Shown here in pieces: positions 1 through 11,050 of a stretch of DNA of 64,000 bases (positions are counted from its first letter, which is position 1; each line of letters begins with the position of its first letter). Position numbers and translations under genes: made by a program. The stretch comes from Ctenosaura bakeri (Eukaryota > Chordata > Lepidosauria > Squamata > Iguanidae), in assembly GCA_948474755.1 (NCBI GenBank), contig CAOLHI010003116.1, positions 62,001 to 126,000 on the forward strand, given 5' to 3'. The notes under the pieces are model-generated. The model was not told where the DNA came from. It did not search any database and saw nothing but the letters and a program-made list of their open reading frames with translations.

Positions 1-47
1 TAGGAATGTGGGGGCGGGGGGGTGATTTGCCCCAGGTGGCAATGTTT

Positions 48-170
48 CTGGGGTGTCCCTGCCTGTAGCCATGCCCCACACGCTCTGGCCATGCCCCTGC
101 TCACCCTAGCCATGCCACCATGCACTGCAGCCATGCCCCCTGCACAGTGGCCATGCCCCTTGTGCTGTAG
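48..170. repeat. Degenerate 20-21-bp minisatellite
   Basis: The string GCCATGCC recurs at about 68, 88, 109, 130 and 150, giving a 20-21-bp period over five imperfect units. The tract is C-rich and is preceded by a G-run. An open frame crosses it only because the repeat lacks stops in one frame; there is no sign of a protein. Confidence 0.6.
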
Positions 171-250
171 CCCCTCCCCTCCTCCACACACTCCAAGCAC
201 CACCAGTGAAAATCTCTCAATTCCCCAAGACAAATGTTGCGCTTGGTGAA

Positions 251-1042
251 AATCCATACCTCCTGCCATTTCACATCTTGTTTGTCCTCTACTTGTCCTG
301 TGTGTGTGATATGTGGGGCTGATGAGAGACTGAGGATATGAGGGATATAAGGGATTTTCTACCTGCATTCAAAAAAGAAATACAGTACTGTACAGGAGCT
401 AACTGGAAAGCCCACCAGCTCCTTTCAAATTAGTCTAAAGATAATTACAAGTTCTTGAACTTGGCCTATTAGCTGGTAGTTGACATCTGACAGAGAACAA
501 CTTGGGCTGACTAGACACCAGAAATCTATCGTTATCTCTTGATTGGCCAATACCAAAAGCTTGTGATGGCAAGCTTTTCCTGTCATGACACCAAGATTCT
601 AGTGGCATTTAGTTCCACAACAGAAGGGGCAAACTTAAGTATGCGTGCTTATAAGAGACATGGATTGAATGTACCCTATATCAGTGCTATGGTATGCTTA
701 TGGTATCCTGTGGTATGTTTAGATATTCTGTATGCTCTGAAGCAAGTCTAATTTATTCAATAAGACTTCTTTCCACACAAGTGTGTGGATGAATGAAGAC
801 TCAGGCTCTTTCCGCATAAGGCTGATACACTGCAGTAGCATTGTATGGTTGCTTTTACATCTGCACATTAAACCAGTTTGATGTTGTTCTGTCCTCTGTG
901 TTCTGCATGAGTTGAGGTCTTAGTGCGGTTAATATCGATGTTAAACTGATGTGTAAAAATGTTGTAAAAATGGAAAAACTCCTATATAAACCACCCAAAC
1001 CATTTCTGCTGCATTTTTTCCTACATACAGAAGCATTACATA
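251..1042. other. Unassigned, apparently unique DNA
   Basis: No repeat family, RNA gene or convincing exon was recognised here. Short open frames are at the length expected by chance. Confidence 0.4.
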
Positions 1043-1519
1043 GGCCCTTTCCACACGCGGGTGAAGAAACGGGGGAAACCACGCTGAAACGGAGCTTACC
1101 TGAGTCCGTTGCCACGTGGAGCAGTGCGTTTTTGCTGCTCCACACTCCTCGGCATCCTGTGGCGTCCTGTGGCGCCCAAAATGGAGGCTTATGACTGGCG
1201 GAGGCTCTCCACCAACCGGAGAACCTCGCCAGCCGGAAAGCCCACCCCCAGCAGATCTGCAGGCATGCCCTTGCGCGTGCCTGCAAATCCACACCGGGCG
1301 CTGCGACAGGGCTACACGCGGCTGCACGATTGTGCTTTTTAAAAACCACTTGAAAAGTGGTTTTTAAAAAGCATGCGGCGGTGCCACTTCTGGGCGCCCT
1401 AGCGTGGATTGGGGTATGGAAGTACACAAAAGTAGTCCACCCCAATCCACTTTTCGGTGTGGACGACCTCCGTCAGAGGTCACTCTACACCGTTTTTAAA
1501 CCCCCGTGTGGAAAGGGCC
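1043..1519. mobile_element. GC-rich non-autonomous DNA transposon, family A, copy 1 (477 bp)
   Basis: The element begins GGCCCTTTCCACACG and ends CGTGTGGAAAGGGCC, so the termini are inverted repeats. It is flanked by ATA on both sides (1040-1042 and 1520-1522), a 3-bp target-site duplication. It is CpG-rich and closely resembles the copy at 22834-23311 along its whole length (477 versus 478 bp). It contains a perfect hairpin at 1334-1372 and a second inverted repeat at 1259-1284. The 196- and 128-codon minus-strand frames across it show no transposase features. PIF/Harbinger-like is possible because of the 3-bp duplication, but superfamily assignment is open. Confidence 0.85.
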
Positions 1520-1798
1520 ATAGATTCACACTACTTGCACTAAAACATAGCAATGGTTTCTACAAGTTTTTTTTTTTAAATTGACCAATCAGCGGCAGTG
1601 GTGTGGAGCAAGGGAGGGAAATAGAGGAGTTCCACGAGAATTGACAATGCGGAAGCTACAAATGATTTTCTCCACTTTACTTCAATAGAAACTGGAGGGC
1701 GTGCAGATAGGAATTGGGGTAAGTCGGAATAAAAAACACTGCTCATGATACTCGATGAAATGCTCCTCCGCTGTAGTGAGGAAATGGCCTCAGTCTAT

Positions 1799-2171
1799 GG
1801 CCCTTTCTGTACCCTTGTGGTTCTCCGGTAGCCATTCCAGCAGCAATGAGAGCGCTCCCCTCCATGCCAGCTGGTTCCATGCTGAAGGAAGCACAATGGA
1901 TATGCCTCTTCCTTCAGCAGTGCAGTCAGGCACTTTCCCAGGCTGCACTGGAGTAGGAAGCACCTCCATTGAGCTTCCCATCCTTCCGCAGGCCAAGTAA
2001 ATGCGGATGGTTGTGGAATCGTGGGTCACTGATGGGGAAAAGGTATCAATGATTTAATCCGTGATCATGCTGCCTGGTAACAGGAGAAGGATGGGACTGC
2101 GACAACATCATGCAGAAGCATCTTCATGGTCCTGCCCCATGCCAGGATGGGAGGCTCCTGTTCAAAGGGCC
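1799..2171. mobile_element. GC-rich non-autonomous DNA transposon, family B, copy 1 (373 bp)
   Basis: It starts GGCCCTTTCTGTACC, ends AAAGGGCC, and is flanked by TAT at 1796-1798 and 2172-2174. The centre (about 1880-1970) has GAAGGAAGCACAATGG, then CTTCCTTCAGCAGTGCAG, which is shared with the copies at 3799-4210 and 42940-43357. No coding capacity is apparent. Confidence 0.8.
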
Positions 2172-2410
2172 TATGATTGCCGCCTGAGCCTCAGCTTTAA
2201 TACTGTGTGTAGCTATCTGTTTTAATAGTGAAGATTAAATTCTATTTAATTCCTATGTGTACTATAATATTGCAGAATGGTTCGGTTTTTATTGCACAAT
2301 ATGGTTAGAGGAAAAGTTTGCAAACTCGTTTCCTTGTAAAATGTTTGCCTACTTGAGGTTCACTAGTGGTTGGTTTAATAGGAGATGCCCAATTAAGCTG
2401 CTGAGACATT

Positions 2411-2596
2411 GGCCATTTCCAAACTATACTGTTATGCTATTATTCCATTTTCACAATCCTGTGGAATCTTGGGGTTTGCAGTTTAAGAAGGGATATTTAT
2501 AATTCTCAGCCTGAGATGTCATTGGCCTCAGTAAACTACAAAAAGGATGTTGAAAATAGAACAGTAGCACTATAACAGTGTAGGGCAGAAATGGTC
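2411..2596. mobile_element. Small palindromic MITE (186 bp), GGCCATTTC termini
   Basis: It runs from GGCCATTTCC to GAAATGGTC with long inverted arms containing a GCTATTATTCCA-type motif on the left and its complement on the right. ATT flanks both ends (2408-2410 and 2597-2599). It matches the copies at 25475-25652, 26406-26564 and the partial copy at 50352-50441. Terminal sequence and 3-bp duplication resemble the larger GC-rich elements in this window, which suggests mobilisation by the same transposase. Confidence 0.8.
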
Positions 2597-2599
2597 ATT

Positions 2600-3197
2600 A
2601 TTTTAGAACAATCAGAAGCAGATAGTGATCAAGCATGGGCAAGTAGACATAGTATATGGTGTGCTATGTGTGGATTTTGTTTCCTGTTCATTTAAGGTAC
2701 TTCCCCTCTATTTTCCTTTAGCCTTTCCTTCTCCAACTCCACCCCTTTCTTAGTGTCTGCACTGTAGGGCTCTGTGTAGGTGTTGAATTTTAAATGTTGT
2801 CAGCAATGAGTCTTCATGAGTCTCTAGCCCCTAACATCACAAAGTCCCATCTTCTTTTTTTACTGTGCTTCAATGTAAGAATTGAAGTCTTGGCATACTG
2901 GACATCTGAGAGCCTTAGATTTGATCAAGTTCCTTGCCTTTCACTTCACCACCATAATCCTGATTCTGTTTGAAACCACTTTCTTCTGAATAAGGCATTG
3001 AATCTGACTCCTGGGGACCTGATGAGAGGACATTGTTCCAGGACTGTAGCCAAAAATCTTTCCTTGGTTCCTCTAAAGTAGGAAAGTAAGGAGAGAACTG
3101 AGAATTCTCCCACAGAGAATCAAGTGAAAGAACTTAATAACAAAACTTAAAAAAATTAAAAATTACCACATCAACTGTATAAAATTGTTTAAAAGAC
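2600..3197. other. Unassigned DNA
   Basis: AT-rich sequence with no recognised element or exon. Confidence 0.4.
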
Positions 3198-3411
3198 GTT
3201 GTTGTTGTTGTTGTTGTTGTGTACCTTTAAGTCCCTTCCAACTTATGGCAACCCTACAGTAAGCCTATCACGTGGTTTCCTTAGCAAGATTTCTCTACAG
3301 GATGTTCTTTTGAGTCTGAGACTGTGATTTGCTAAAGGTCACCAGTGAGTTTCTGTGGCTGAGTGGGAATTTGAATCCTGGCCCCAGAGCCATAGTCCAA
3401 TGCTTAAACTC
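3198..3411 (-). mobile_element. Sauria-type SINE, minus strand
   Basis: A GTT run at the left is the complement of the AAC-repeat tail. It is followed by the complement of the Bov-B-like 3' end (gccataagtcGGAAacgactt-type sequence, diverged) and of the tRNA-related head near 3365-3411 (complement of GGTTCAAATTCCCACTCAG-like sequence). The trinucleotide tract at 3198-3221 is therefore the SINE tail and not an independent microsatellite. Confidence 0.85.
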
Positions 3412-3798
3412 GGTCTTGTTAAAAGACATACAAGAGTTTAAAAAATATTAAAACAATGAATAAGAGTTAAAAATAAATGAAACACACATCCCAGTAAGAA
3501 GCTTTGCTGTTTACACATTAAAAGACTGCTTAAATAAAAATTCACTAAAAGACACTTTTCATTAAAATGAGGCAAGCCACTGAATATTCTCTAATATGTT
3601 TGGAACATATGATGTTAACACAGAGGCATGGCAAAAGCACTGACTGTGAGGGAAGGAATAACAGGAAGGTATACCATAGGCCACATTTGTGTGTGAGAAG
3701 AAGAAATAAATGTACAGGCCTACGACAATTTCCTGAATTGAAATGGTGACATGATTCTGATAGCACAATGCATGAGAAAAATTTTAATATATGTCATA

Positions 3799-4210
3799 GG
3801 CCCTTTCCACAGCTTACCTGGGTCTGCAGTCATCTCAGTGTCGTCCCGGCAGTGGCTTTGGGAGTGCAAACACCAAACGCTCACCTCCACACTGGCTCGC
3901 TTACTGCAGAAGGAAGCACGATTGCCCCATCTCTTCCTGCTGCAGTGCAGCTGGGTATTGTCTCAAGCTATGCTGGGAAAGGAAGTGCAGCCACTGTGCT
4001 TCCAGGGCCTCTGTAGCTAAGGTAAATGTGGGCGGATGGTGAGATGGTGGCACAATCGCCAGGAAGAGTCCATCAATGATTTGTGGTGTGATCATGCCAC
4101 CTGGGTACAGGAGAAGGACAGGACTGCAATGATATCGTGCATAAACATTGTCGAGGTCCCGTCCTTCTCCCATCACTGTGGTGGGTTGGGAGGGTAGCGT
4201 GGAAAGGGTC
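3799..4210. mobile_element. GC-rich non-autonomous DNA transposon, family B, copy 2 (412 bp)
   Basis: Termini are GGCCCTTTCCACAG and GTGGAAAGGGTC, with ATA on both sides (3796-3798 and 4211-4213). It shares its internal sequence with the copies at 1799-2171 and 42940-43357, including the GAAGGAAGCACGATTGCCCC and CTGCAGTGCAG motifs. CTTACCTG at 3813-3820 is the complement of a consensus splice donor. The minus-strand 103-codon frame is not recognisable. Confidence 0.85.
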
Positions 4211-4289
4211 ATAGTTATTTCCTAACAAATGCTTTGGGCAAATGCATAGGAAGAATTTGTAACAGTTACTATATGATGTTTTTACAATG

Positions 4290-4700
4290 ATGTCATTTTG
4301 TTTGTGTGAATGGAGAAGCTGAGCAAGCCTGGCTGAAGGCAGCCAATCACAGCTCAGGGACTGCTGTGAGAGGGTGGGTCCTCTGGAGAGGAAATTTACA
4401 AAAACTCAGGCTTGTCTCCATCAGAAAGTAGATAGAGGAAAGCTGAGATAAGGGACCTCATTTCATAGAGATAGGAAGAGATGGAATAGAGCCAGAGAAC
4501 CAGAGAAAAGGACTGACTATGGTTTTGGGGAGCTGTAAGTGATTTAGTGGTTCAAGGATTGATATATTATTTTCTTGTGTCTTAATAAGCTTTCACTTGT
4601 TTGTTTTTACCACTGTTCCTGTCTATTCGTATTGAGTTTGGTGGAGGCCCTGGTCGCATTTACTACATAGAACCCACCAAGACAGCACAGCCACTGGTTC
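4290..4700 (+). mobile_element. Possible solo LTR or other retroelement fragment
   Basis: The segment has an LTR-like composition: a GA-rich body, a TAATAAGCTTTCA stretch and a T-rich region before GTTTGGTGGAGGCCCTGG. I could not find clear TG...CA ends or a target-site duplication, so this rests on general appearance only. Confidence 0.25.
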
Positions 4701-5240
4701 ACAAGAGCGGGAGTCACCTTGAGGCCCAATTACCCAATCTAGGAAGGGATTAAGGGGGAAAATGGGCAAGGTAAGTGACAAATACCCAGAGTTGGAACTG
4801 CAGGGCCACCTGGCAAGGAGATCTGTCACAGTCTGGTTATTCATTGTGGACAGCCTTTATGATAAGTATGATTACAAATTTATCGAATCAGGGAAAACAT
4901 TGTTTTTGAGTTTAGGCCATTTTAATTCTCTGAATGAAATGGAGATTAAATTCAGCCTGTATATTTGGTCCACCTGAATTCCAGACATTTAATTAATCAG
5001 CAAAATTTCATTAACTTCAGCTGAAAGAAGATTTTGTCTTTATCATCCAGAATTCTTTAAAAAAAAAAAAGTAATAAATGGCTCAAAATGTAACATCTTC
5101 AAGTGATGGAAACAAACTAAGATTTTAAAAGTTCAGACTTGAAAACTTATCCCCTTTTCAGCTGAAAAGGAAAATTAAGCAGGACCATAAATCTATTGAA
5201 ATATGTATTAAAAATCAGGTAATCTAAATTTAGAACTAGG

Positions 5241-5458
5241 ATTGTGTGGTGGTTTGAGTGTTGGCCCACAATTCTGGAGACCAGGGTTCAAATCTCTGCT
5301 CAGCCATGGAAACCCACTGGGAGATCTTGGGCAAGTCACATTCTCTGAGCCTCAGGAGAACACAAAGAGAAACCCCTTCTGAATAAATATTGCAGAAAAA
5401 CTCTGTAATAGATTCACCTTAATTCAGAATCAACTTGAAGGTACACAACAACAAACAA
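5241..5458 (+). mobile_element. Sauria-type SINE, plus strand
   Basis: The tRNA-derived head is at 5245-5310 (GGTTCAAATCTCTGCTCAGC contains the B-box). It is followed by the central GGGCAAGTCACATTCTCTGA motif and a Bov-B-like 3' end, finishing in an ACAACAACAAACAA tail. It is nearly full length, with many substitutions, and looks moderately old. Confidence 0.9.
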
Positions 5459-5734
5459 TAATCTAAACTTTTTTTCCAGCCCACCCTAGCTGAGCAGTCA
5501 TTTTTGAAATTCCTGAATTCTTGTTACCTTGCCCCATATGCCTCCAGTGTATGAATTTTTCATTCCTTCCATTTGTGTTGCTGATGTCCTCCCTACACAG
5601 GTGGTGCAGCTAGGGTATTGCAGCAGGCTTGTGGTTTCAAAAATTACCAGGAGGCTTCTACAATTACATTTCAAGCCATGATGATACAACCTAATCTTCC
5701 ACTCCTGCCAATCTGTGAAGAGGGCATAAGGGGC

Positions 5735-5924
5735 AGAGAACCAGCCTGGTATAGTAGTTTGAGCATTGAACTATGATCCTGGAGACTAGGCTTCAATTCC
5801 CCACTCAGCCATGGAAACTCACTGGGTGACCTTGGGTGTGTCACACACTCTCATCCCCAGAAAACACCATGATAGGTTTGCCTTAGGGTTGCCATAAGTC
5901 ACAAGTGAAAAAAACACAGCATAA
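5735..5924 (+). mobile_element. Sauria-type SINE with internal deletion
   Basis: The head begins AGAGAACCAGCCTGGTATAG and the B-box region is GCTTCAATTCCCCACTCAGC. Sequence jumps from the central CACTCTCATCCCC to AGAAAACACCATGATAGG, so about 50 bp of the usual middle are missing. The Bov-B-like end is present and the tail is diverged. Confidence 0.85.
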
Positions 5925-6607
5925 TGAAACATGCATACATCTGTTCTATAACTATAGAAATGGCCCAGAACTGGATCCATTTCTTTTTAATTCTAATCAG
6001 TTACAATGAAACCTAGTTCTCTTAGAGAAAGTGGCCCATTGTGCTTCTTCTCTTGAGCCTTGTTCAAGTCTGATTTCAGCATGCAAAACTGGCTCAAAAG
6101 TTTGGAGTCGTCTCACAAAAAGGCACAATCACTTTCTTAATTTATATTCATTCATCTTTTTCTTTGGTATTCCTGTTGTCTTTGCATCCCTTTGATAAAA
6201 TCAATAAAAAGCGTCACCAAGCTTGTTTGAGACATGTTTCCATGTGCATGTCTGAAACTTGCTTGTCTGTGTTGGAAGAAATAAATCTTTCTTGAACAAA
6301 AATTGCTCAGTAAATTTAACTTGCATATTAGTGAGGGCTCTCCTTTCCTGTTGGAGGATGGGCAACTTTCCTTCTGTTTGGGCTGGCTCTGAACATTTAC
6401 TGAAATACACAGAAATCACATTTGTTGAAATGTATAGGAATACACTGTATGCAATGTTAGAAAATTACTGGAGACAAATGGGAAAGGAGGAAATGGGAAC
6501 TTTCCTTATTAGCTGTCCACACGTTATTTGGACTAAGGTATTCTAGATGTTCAAAAAGTAACTTTTCCAGGTTCTGGTCAGTGGGAGCAGGCATGAGAAT
6601 CCATAGT

Positions 6608-7015
6608 GTTTGTTGCTGTGGACCTTCGTGTCGTTTCTGACTTACGATCACCCTAAGGTGAATCTATCACAGGGTTTTCTTGCATTATTTGTTCAGAGAA
6701 CCAGTGTGGTTGGAGCACTGGACTCTGGAGATCAGAGTCTGAATCCCTGCTTGGCCCAGGAAACCCACTGGGTGACTTATGACAAGTCACATTCTATCAA
6801 CCTCAGAGGAAAGCAAAGGCAAGCCCTCTCTGAATGCGTCTTGCCAAGAAAACTCCATGATAGGTTCACCTTAGGGTTGCTATAAGTCAGCACCGGCTTC
6901 AAGGCGCACAATAACAACAACAGCATTTCTTCAGAAGAAGTTTCCTTTGCCTTCCTGATGAACTGAAAGCGTATGACTTGCCTGCAGTCACCCAGTGGGT
7001 TTCAGTGGGCATCTA
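6608..7015 (-). mobile_element. Sauria-type SINE, minus strand, split by a second SINE
   Basis: The left part (6608-6697) is the complement of the Bov-B-like 3' end: it begins TGTTGCTGTGGACCTTCG and continues TCTGACTTACGATCACCC. The right part (6936-7015) is the complement of the central region and of the GTCACCCAGTGGGTTTC motif. The 225 bp between them are a plus-strand SINE. Confidence 0.85.
6698..6922 (+). mobile_element. Sauria-type SINE nested in an older SINE
   Basis: A full-length copy with head GAACCAGTGTGGTTGGAGC, centre GACAAGTCACATTCTATCAA, and tail ACAATAACAACAACA. Flanking direct repeats GCATTATTTGTTCAGA (6682-6697) and GCATTTCTTCAGA (6923-6935) are diverged target-site duplications and fix the boundaries. 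Confidence 0.85.
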
Positions 7016-7056
7016 AAAGCTGAGAACTCGTAAGAGTTAGAGAGAATTAGATTACA

Positions 7057-7325
7057 CTTACATTCTACATTTCTATCACTTCCTTGGCTCTCTACTGCCA
7101 TGGGTCCATTTTATGGAACCCTATGGGATTTGTAATTGATGCGGTGCTGATAATTATCTACTAGAGCAGTCTCATCCATCCCCCTGAACTGTAGCACCGG
7201 AGCTGTCTTGCATAGAAGTCAAAGCACATCACCAAACCACAAATCCTAGAATTCTGTATGATTAACCCATGGTATTTAAAGTGGCATGAAAGTGCTAAAG
7301 TGGTGTAGTGTGTATACCATTCTGA
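7057..7325. mobile_element. Diverged palindromic DNA transposon (MITE)
   Basis: The two halves are roughly inverted: ATGGAACCCTATGGGATTTG on the left answers CAAATCCTAGAATTCTG on the right, a core seen in other palindromic squamate MITEs. Termini are eroded and no target-site duplication is clear. Confidence 0.5.
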
Positions 7326-7329
7326 GTAT

Positions 7330-8700
7330 ATCCTAGCAAGGCCACTCTCCTGAAATCATACTTATGGCTACAACATGTTGAAGGTGTTTGAGCCAAAGTG
7401 GTGGTTGGGGATTTGAAATGGAGCTAGCATGTGCTTTCCTGGTCAGCCTTTGCTTGGATTGTGCTCTGAATAAATGAGGAAATTTGGGACTAGGAAAGGT
7501 ATTTGATAATGAGACAGAGAGCATACTGAATGTTTCCACTTTTTTTCTGGAAGCTGAAGGATTGGTCACATAATTGTTGATTTTTCTCTAACACAGCTTA
7601 GTAGTTTCCCATGCAAAGTCATCATGACTGAGACAAAACCACTCCACTGGAAAACATGTAGAATTTTATTAAACTGTAGACATTGCTTTCAGAACAAAAT
7701 AACTGATCTTCACAGTCTAAGGTAGAATGAAGAGATCATTTTTACTGGTCTGCAAACGAGAGCATGTTTTCAAAACAAAACCAAAGAGCCCAATTTTTCA
7801 GAAAATACTGGCAGGAATGTGATTCACCTATTCAGTTCTCAGATGGAGTGGTCAGTGATCAAATGCATCAACAATAATTCATTTCTGCCAAGAAACGGAT
7901 GATTAAATTTACAGTAGTTTTGCCAGGCATAAGCACAGATCTATCTTTTGTTTTGATTTAGGTAGGTTTTTATCTGCCTGTGAGTAATGGGGAAAGAAAA
8001 AAAGATTGCCACCTTTTTCAGCTCTTCTACATCCTGAAAATCTAACATGATCGAAAGTCAATAATGTGTATAATAGACATATTTTGCATGTTGTGGCTAT
8101 AATCTGCTTATGATTGTAATGCATGAACAAGCATGCAGGAGGCTTCAGGAAAAGAAATAGCATTTTATTGGCTACAGATGTTTATTCACCTGGGGAATCT
8201 TTCTGGTGGTGATGGAATCCAAAAGTGATATGTGAGCTACATGAAGCCCTTGTGTTCAGAGTTGCCACCCTTGGATCAAATTAAAGATAACTGTTCCCAT
8301 GAAAGTGTGAATGCATAGAAAGTCTGTTGGAGTGGCAATTCTTTACCTAATGAGCTAAACTTTTAAAGTACTTGCAAATTGGCCAGTTAAATAACTTGAT
8401 AGGAAATATACCCCACTCTTGAAGTATTCACACTAGCAAGATAGGCCAGCCTATTCAATTACTTAGTTCCTCCTCATGATGACTTTTGTTATTTCTACCA
8501 ACCCCAATACTTTTCATGGCATGGCTTCACACTATTCAGTTTAACTGTCTTTGATTCAGTCAATTCAGTCAAGTAGTCAGGAATCTTCCTGGCATTGCCA
8601 TTGTTCCCCTTAGTGTAACTATTCATCTCTTCATTCTGTCCTGCTTGTGTCTAGCCTCAAGGCCACAGATTTCTTTGTAGTTTTTGTTCTGTAGTCTGAC
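7330..8700. other. Unassigned DNA
   Basis: No recognised repeat, RNA gene or exon. The minus-strand 78- and 84-codon frames have no recognisable features. Confidence 0.4.
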
Positions 8701-8724
8701 ATCAAAGCTATGGTTGACGATGGC

Positions 8725-9252
8725 AAAGGAGAGAGCCTCCTCATTGGCTGCTTCCAGGCTATAGAATTCCTTTCCATGAGAGGCTAGATTGTCCCCCTTT
8801 CCAGTCTCTTCCCACCATCAGGCAAAGACCTTTTTATTTCTCCTCTGACTGTAAGCTGATGATCACAGAAGTTCTTTTAACTGAAGTATGCTGTATTTTT
8901 AGCATTATTATTTTATTTGCCTTTATTTGCCTTTTAAACTGTTTTAAATTAATGTTTTTAATATGGTTTTTTAAATTACTTTTTAACTTGTATTTTAAAC
9001 ATATCTTTACATAATGTTTTTAAAACAGAATTGTGGTTTGTTTTTAAATGTTTGGATGAATGGCTCTTAGATGTACTTTGTTTTAAAAGGCTGTAAACTG
9101 TCTTGAATTCTGTGTTGGAAGGAAGCTGGGATACTAAACAAGCCAAAAAAAAAAAAAAAAGCAAACAATTGTATTATCTATTTGGATTTAACTTATATTG
9201 TGAGCTGCCTTGGATTCCATGCTGGGAGAAAAGTGAGATAATAAATAAACTT
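8725..9252 (+). mobile_element. L2-like LINE 3' end
   Basis: The segment follows the same order as the copy at 58610-59160: CATGAGAGGCTAGATTG, GCCTTTATTTGCCTTTT and a long AT-rich 3' UTR. It closes in GTGAGCTGCCTTGGATTCC, GGGAGAAAAG and a GATAATAAATAAA tail. A 16-A run at about 9146-9161 interrupts it. Only the UTR and the extreme end of the reading frame remain. Confidence 0.65.
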
Positions 9253-9654
9253 TTCCCACCTGTGGTTCACCATATGATAGAGGTTTGGGAGGCTGGGGGA
9301 TGGAAATTTAGAAACTGGCATTTTTGTACCTCTGCTTTAGTGAATGCTGTGTCAAGTAGCTGTAGAGTTTGATTCTTAACATGAAGGTTGCCATGTCAAG
9401 GAGCAGGCAAAGCTCCTGCCAAAAAAGACAAGTCAACCTTTGTGAGAAGTAGTTGTTTTTAATGGAGCAGCTTGTTTCTTTTGACAGGCACTTTACCGTG
9501 AGAAGGAAAGGCAGGGATCACCATGTGTGTTCAGTTCTGAGGAAAGGAGAGTGCTGTCTGCAACAGTGTTCCCACACCTTGGAAGTGATCTTGACAGACA
9601 GAAAGAGTGATTCTAATCATAATGCATGTGGTTGCCATCTTGCCATTTTAAAAC

Positions 9655-10130
9655 ATAAGAAGAGCCCGGCTGGATGAGACAAATCAAAGGCCTATCTAGC
9701 CCAGTGTTATTCTCTTCTTAGAGGGACCAACCAGGTGTCTCTGCAGTGCTGACCAGCAGGACATGAGTTTAATATTGCTCCACGTACTGCCTCTGATCAG
9801 CCATGGCTGGTGGCTTCCATGTCAGTAGGGTAGTAAATCTGCTTCAGGATTAGTCTAAATCTTAAAGGAGAAATCCAAAATGCTCAAATGTATCCCTCAA
9901 ATAGGTTAAGTACCTTGGATAGGTCCTTTAAACCTCCTTTAGTCCCTTGGACTAAACCCCAGAATGTATTGACCACTCTACCAACATGGAAGCACCAGCT
10001 GCCACTGCCTCAGATACTGCAGACAGTATATAGCCATCATAACTGAAAGCCATTGATCGGCCTATCTTCATGAATTTGTTGAATCCCTCTTTAAAGACAT
10101 TCAAGTTGAACACTAATATGTGGTACCTCT
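9655..10130. mobile_element. Interspersed repeat of uncertain LINE-like family, interrupted
   Basis: AGAAGAGCCCGGCTGGATGA followed by GGCCTATCTAGCCCAG is a repeat motif I recognise from squamate DNA but cannot name confidently. A later part, CATAACTGAAAGCCATTGAT then TTGTTGAATCCCTCTTTAAA, belongs to the same consensus. About 170 bp in the middle (9830-9995) do not fit and may be an insertion. Confidence 0.5.
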
Positions 10131-10649
10131 TATTTTAGCCAGAGTTTGGAAAAGTTACCTGTTTGACCACAGAATCCCCCAGAAAGCATGGCTGCTGAAG
10201 ACTTGGGGGGACAGTCAACAATTTAACTAGTACATGCCACACTGATATATATTGGGGGGAAGAAGTACTTTCTTTTGCCTGTTCAGAGTCTGCCATCACA
10301 GAGGGGCCCTGACTTGCTGAAAAACATGCCTCAAAAGGGGGGATGCATAGTGTTACTGATTCACCTGGAAAGAAGCTGTAAGGGTGGATCACTTAACTCC
10401 CCCATCCCCTGGGGAAAAAAGAGAATGAGGACATTATATGGTTATAATGGATAGCCTTAACCCCTGCTGATCATCCCCTAATCAGATGTGGATGCGTTGA
10501 ACTCCACCACAAAGGGGAAGGGTATTGATAAGTCTAGAATCTCCTCTGGTGTGGAGGTTTTATATGTACTTTGATCTGTATGTCCATAAGGCCCTGCTCA
10601 AAGGTGCTTACTTCATGACTAGTGCGGATTCCAGTGGTGGTGGTGTATG
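10131..10649. other. Unassigned DNA
   Basis: Nothing recognised. Confidence 0.35.
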
Positions 10650-11050
10650 TGCATGCCCTTCAACATTTTACAGATGAAAACCAGGACACCTGTGGCCAGG
10701 CAACATCTAAGGATGGTCAAGATGGCAAACATTATTAATGAGAAAGAACAAACAAGGTAGAAAATGCTGCAGCAGTTCGCTTTTACCTGAGCCTACTGGG
10801 AAGGGCAAAATTCATTCCTCTCCTTTCCTCTCTCCTCTGTGCTCCTCTCCCATGCTGAATTAATTGAGAGCAGACTACTTTCATGCTTTGAACTCATTTT
10901 TCAGCAGCTCAAATAAGCCAAGGACAAAGGGGGGCAGTAGAAGGAAGACAGAAACTGTGATGTTTTAAAAGTTCAAAAAAGTGGGATAACAGAAGATTAA
11001 TTGGGGCTGTTGCTACCAGATTGGGACAACTGGAGGGTATGGAGTGTATG
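10650..11050 (+). repeat. Unclassified interspersed repeat, copy 1
   Basis: Shares long stretches with 32560-32795 (same strand) and the complement of 39067-39330. Landmarks are CAGATGAAAACCAGGACAC, TTATTAATGAGAAAGA, ACTGGGAAGGGCAAAATTC and TTAATTGAGAGCAGACTAC. It extends farther right than copy 2, through GAAGATTAATTGGGGCTGT. No coding signal or terminal repeats were found, so the class is unknown. Confidence 0.65.

Noticed and set aside
855..1445. 196-codon minus-strand open frame, the longest in the window
   Set aside because: It lies mostly within the GC-rich transposon at 1043-1519; the same composition gives long frames on both strands, and the peptide has no transposase or other domain.
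3198..3221. (GTT)n as an independent microsatellite
   Set aside because: It is the complement of the AAC-repeat tail of the adjacent SINE.
5245..5310. tRNA-like B-box sequences in several places
   Set aside because: All are heads of Sauria-type SINEs followed by the usual SINE body; no free cloverleaf was seen.
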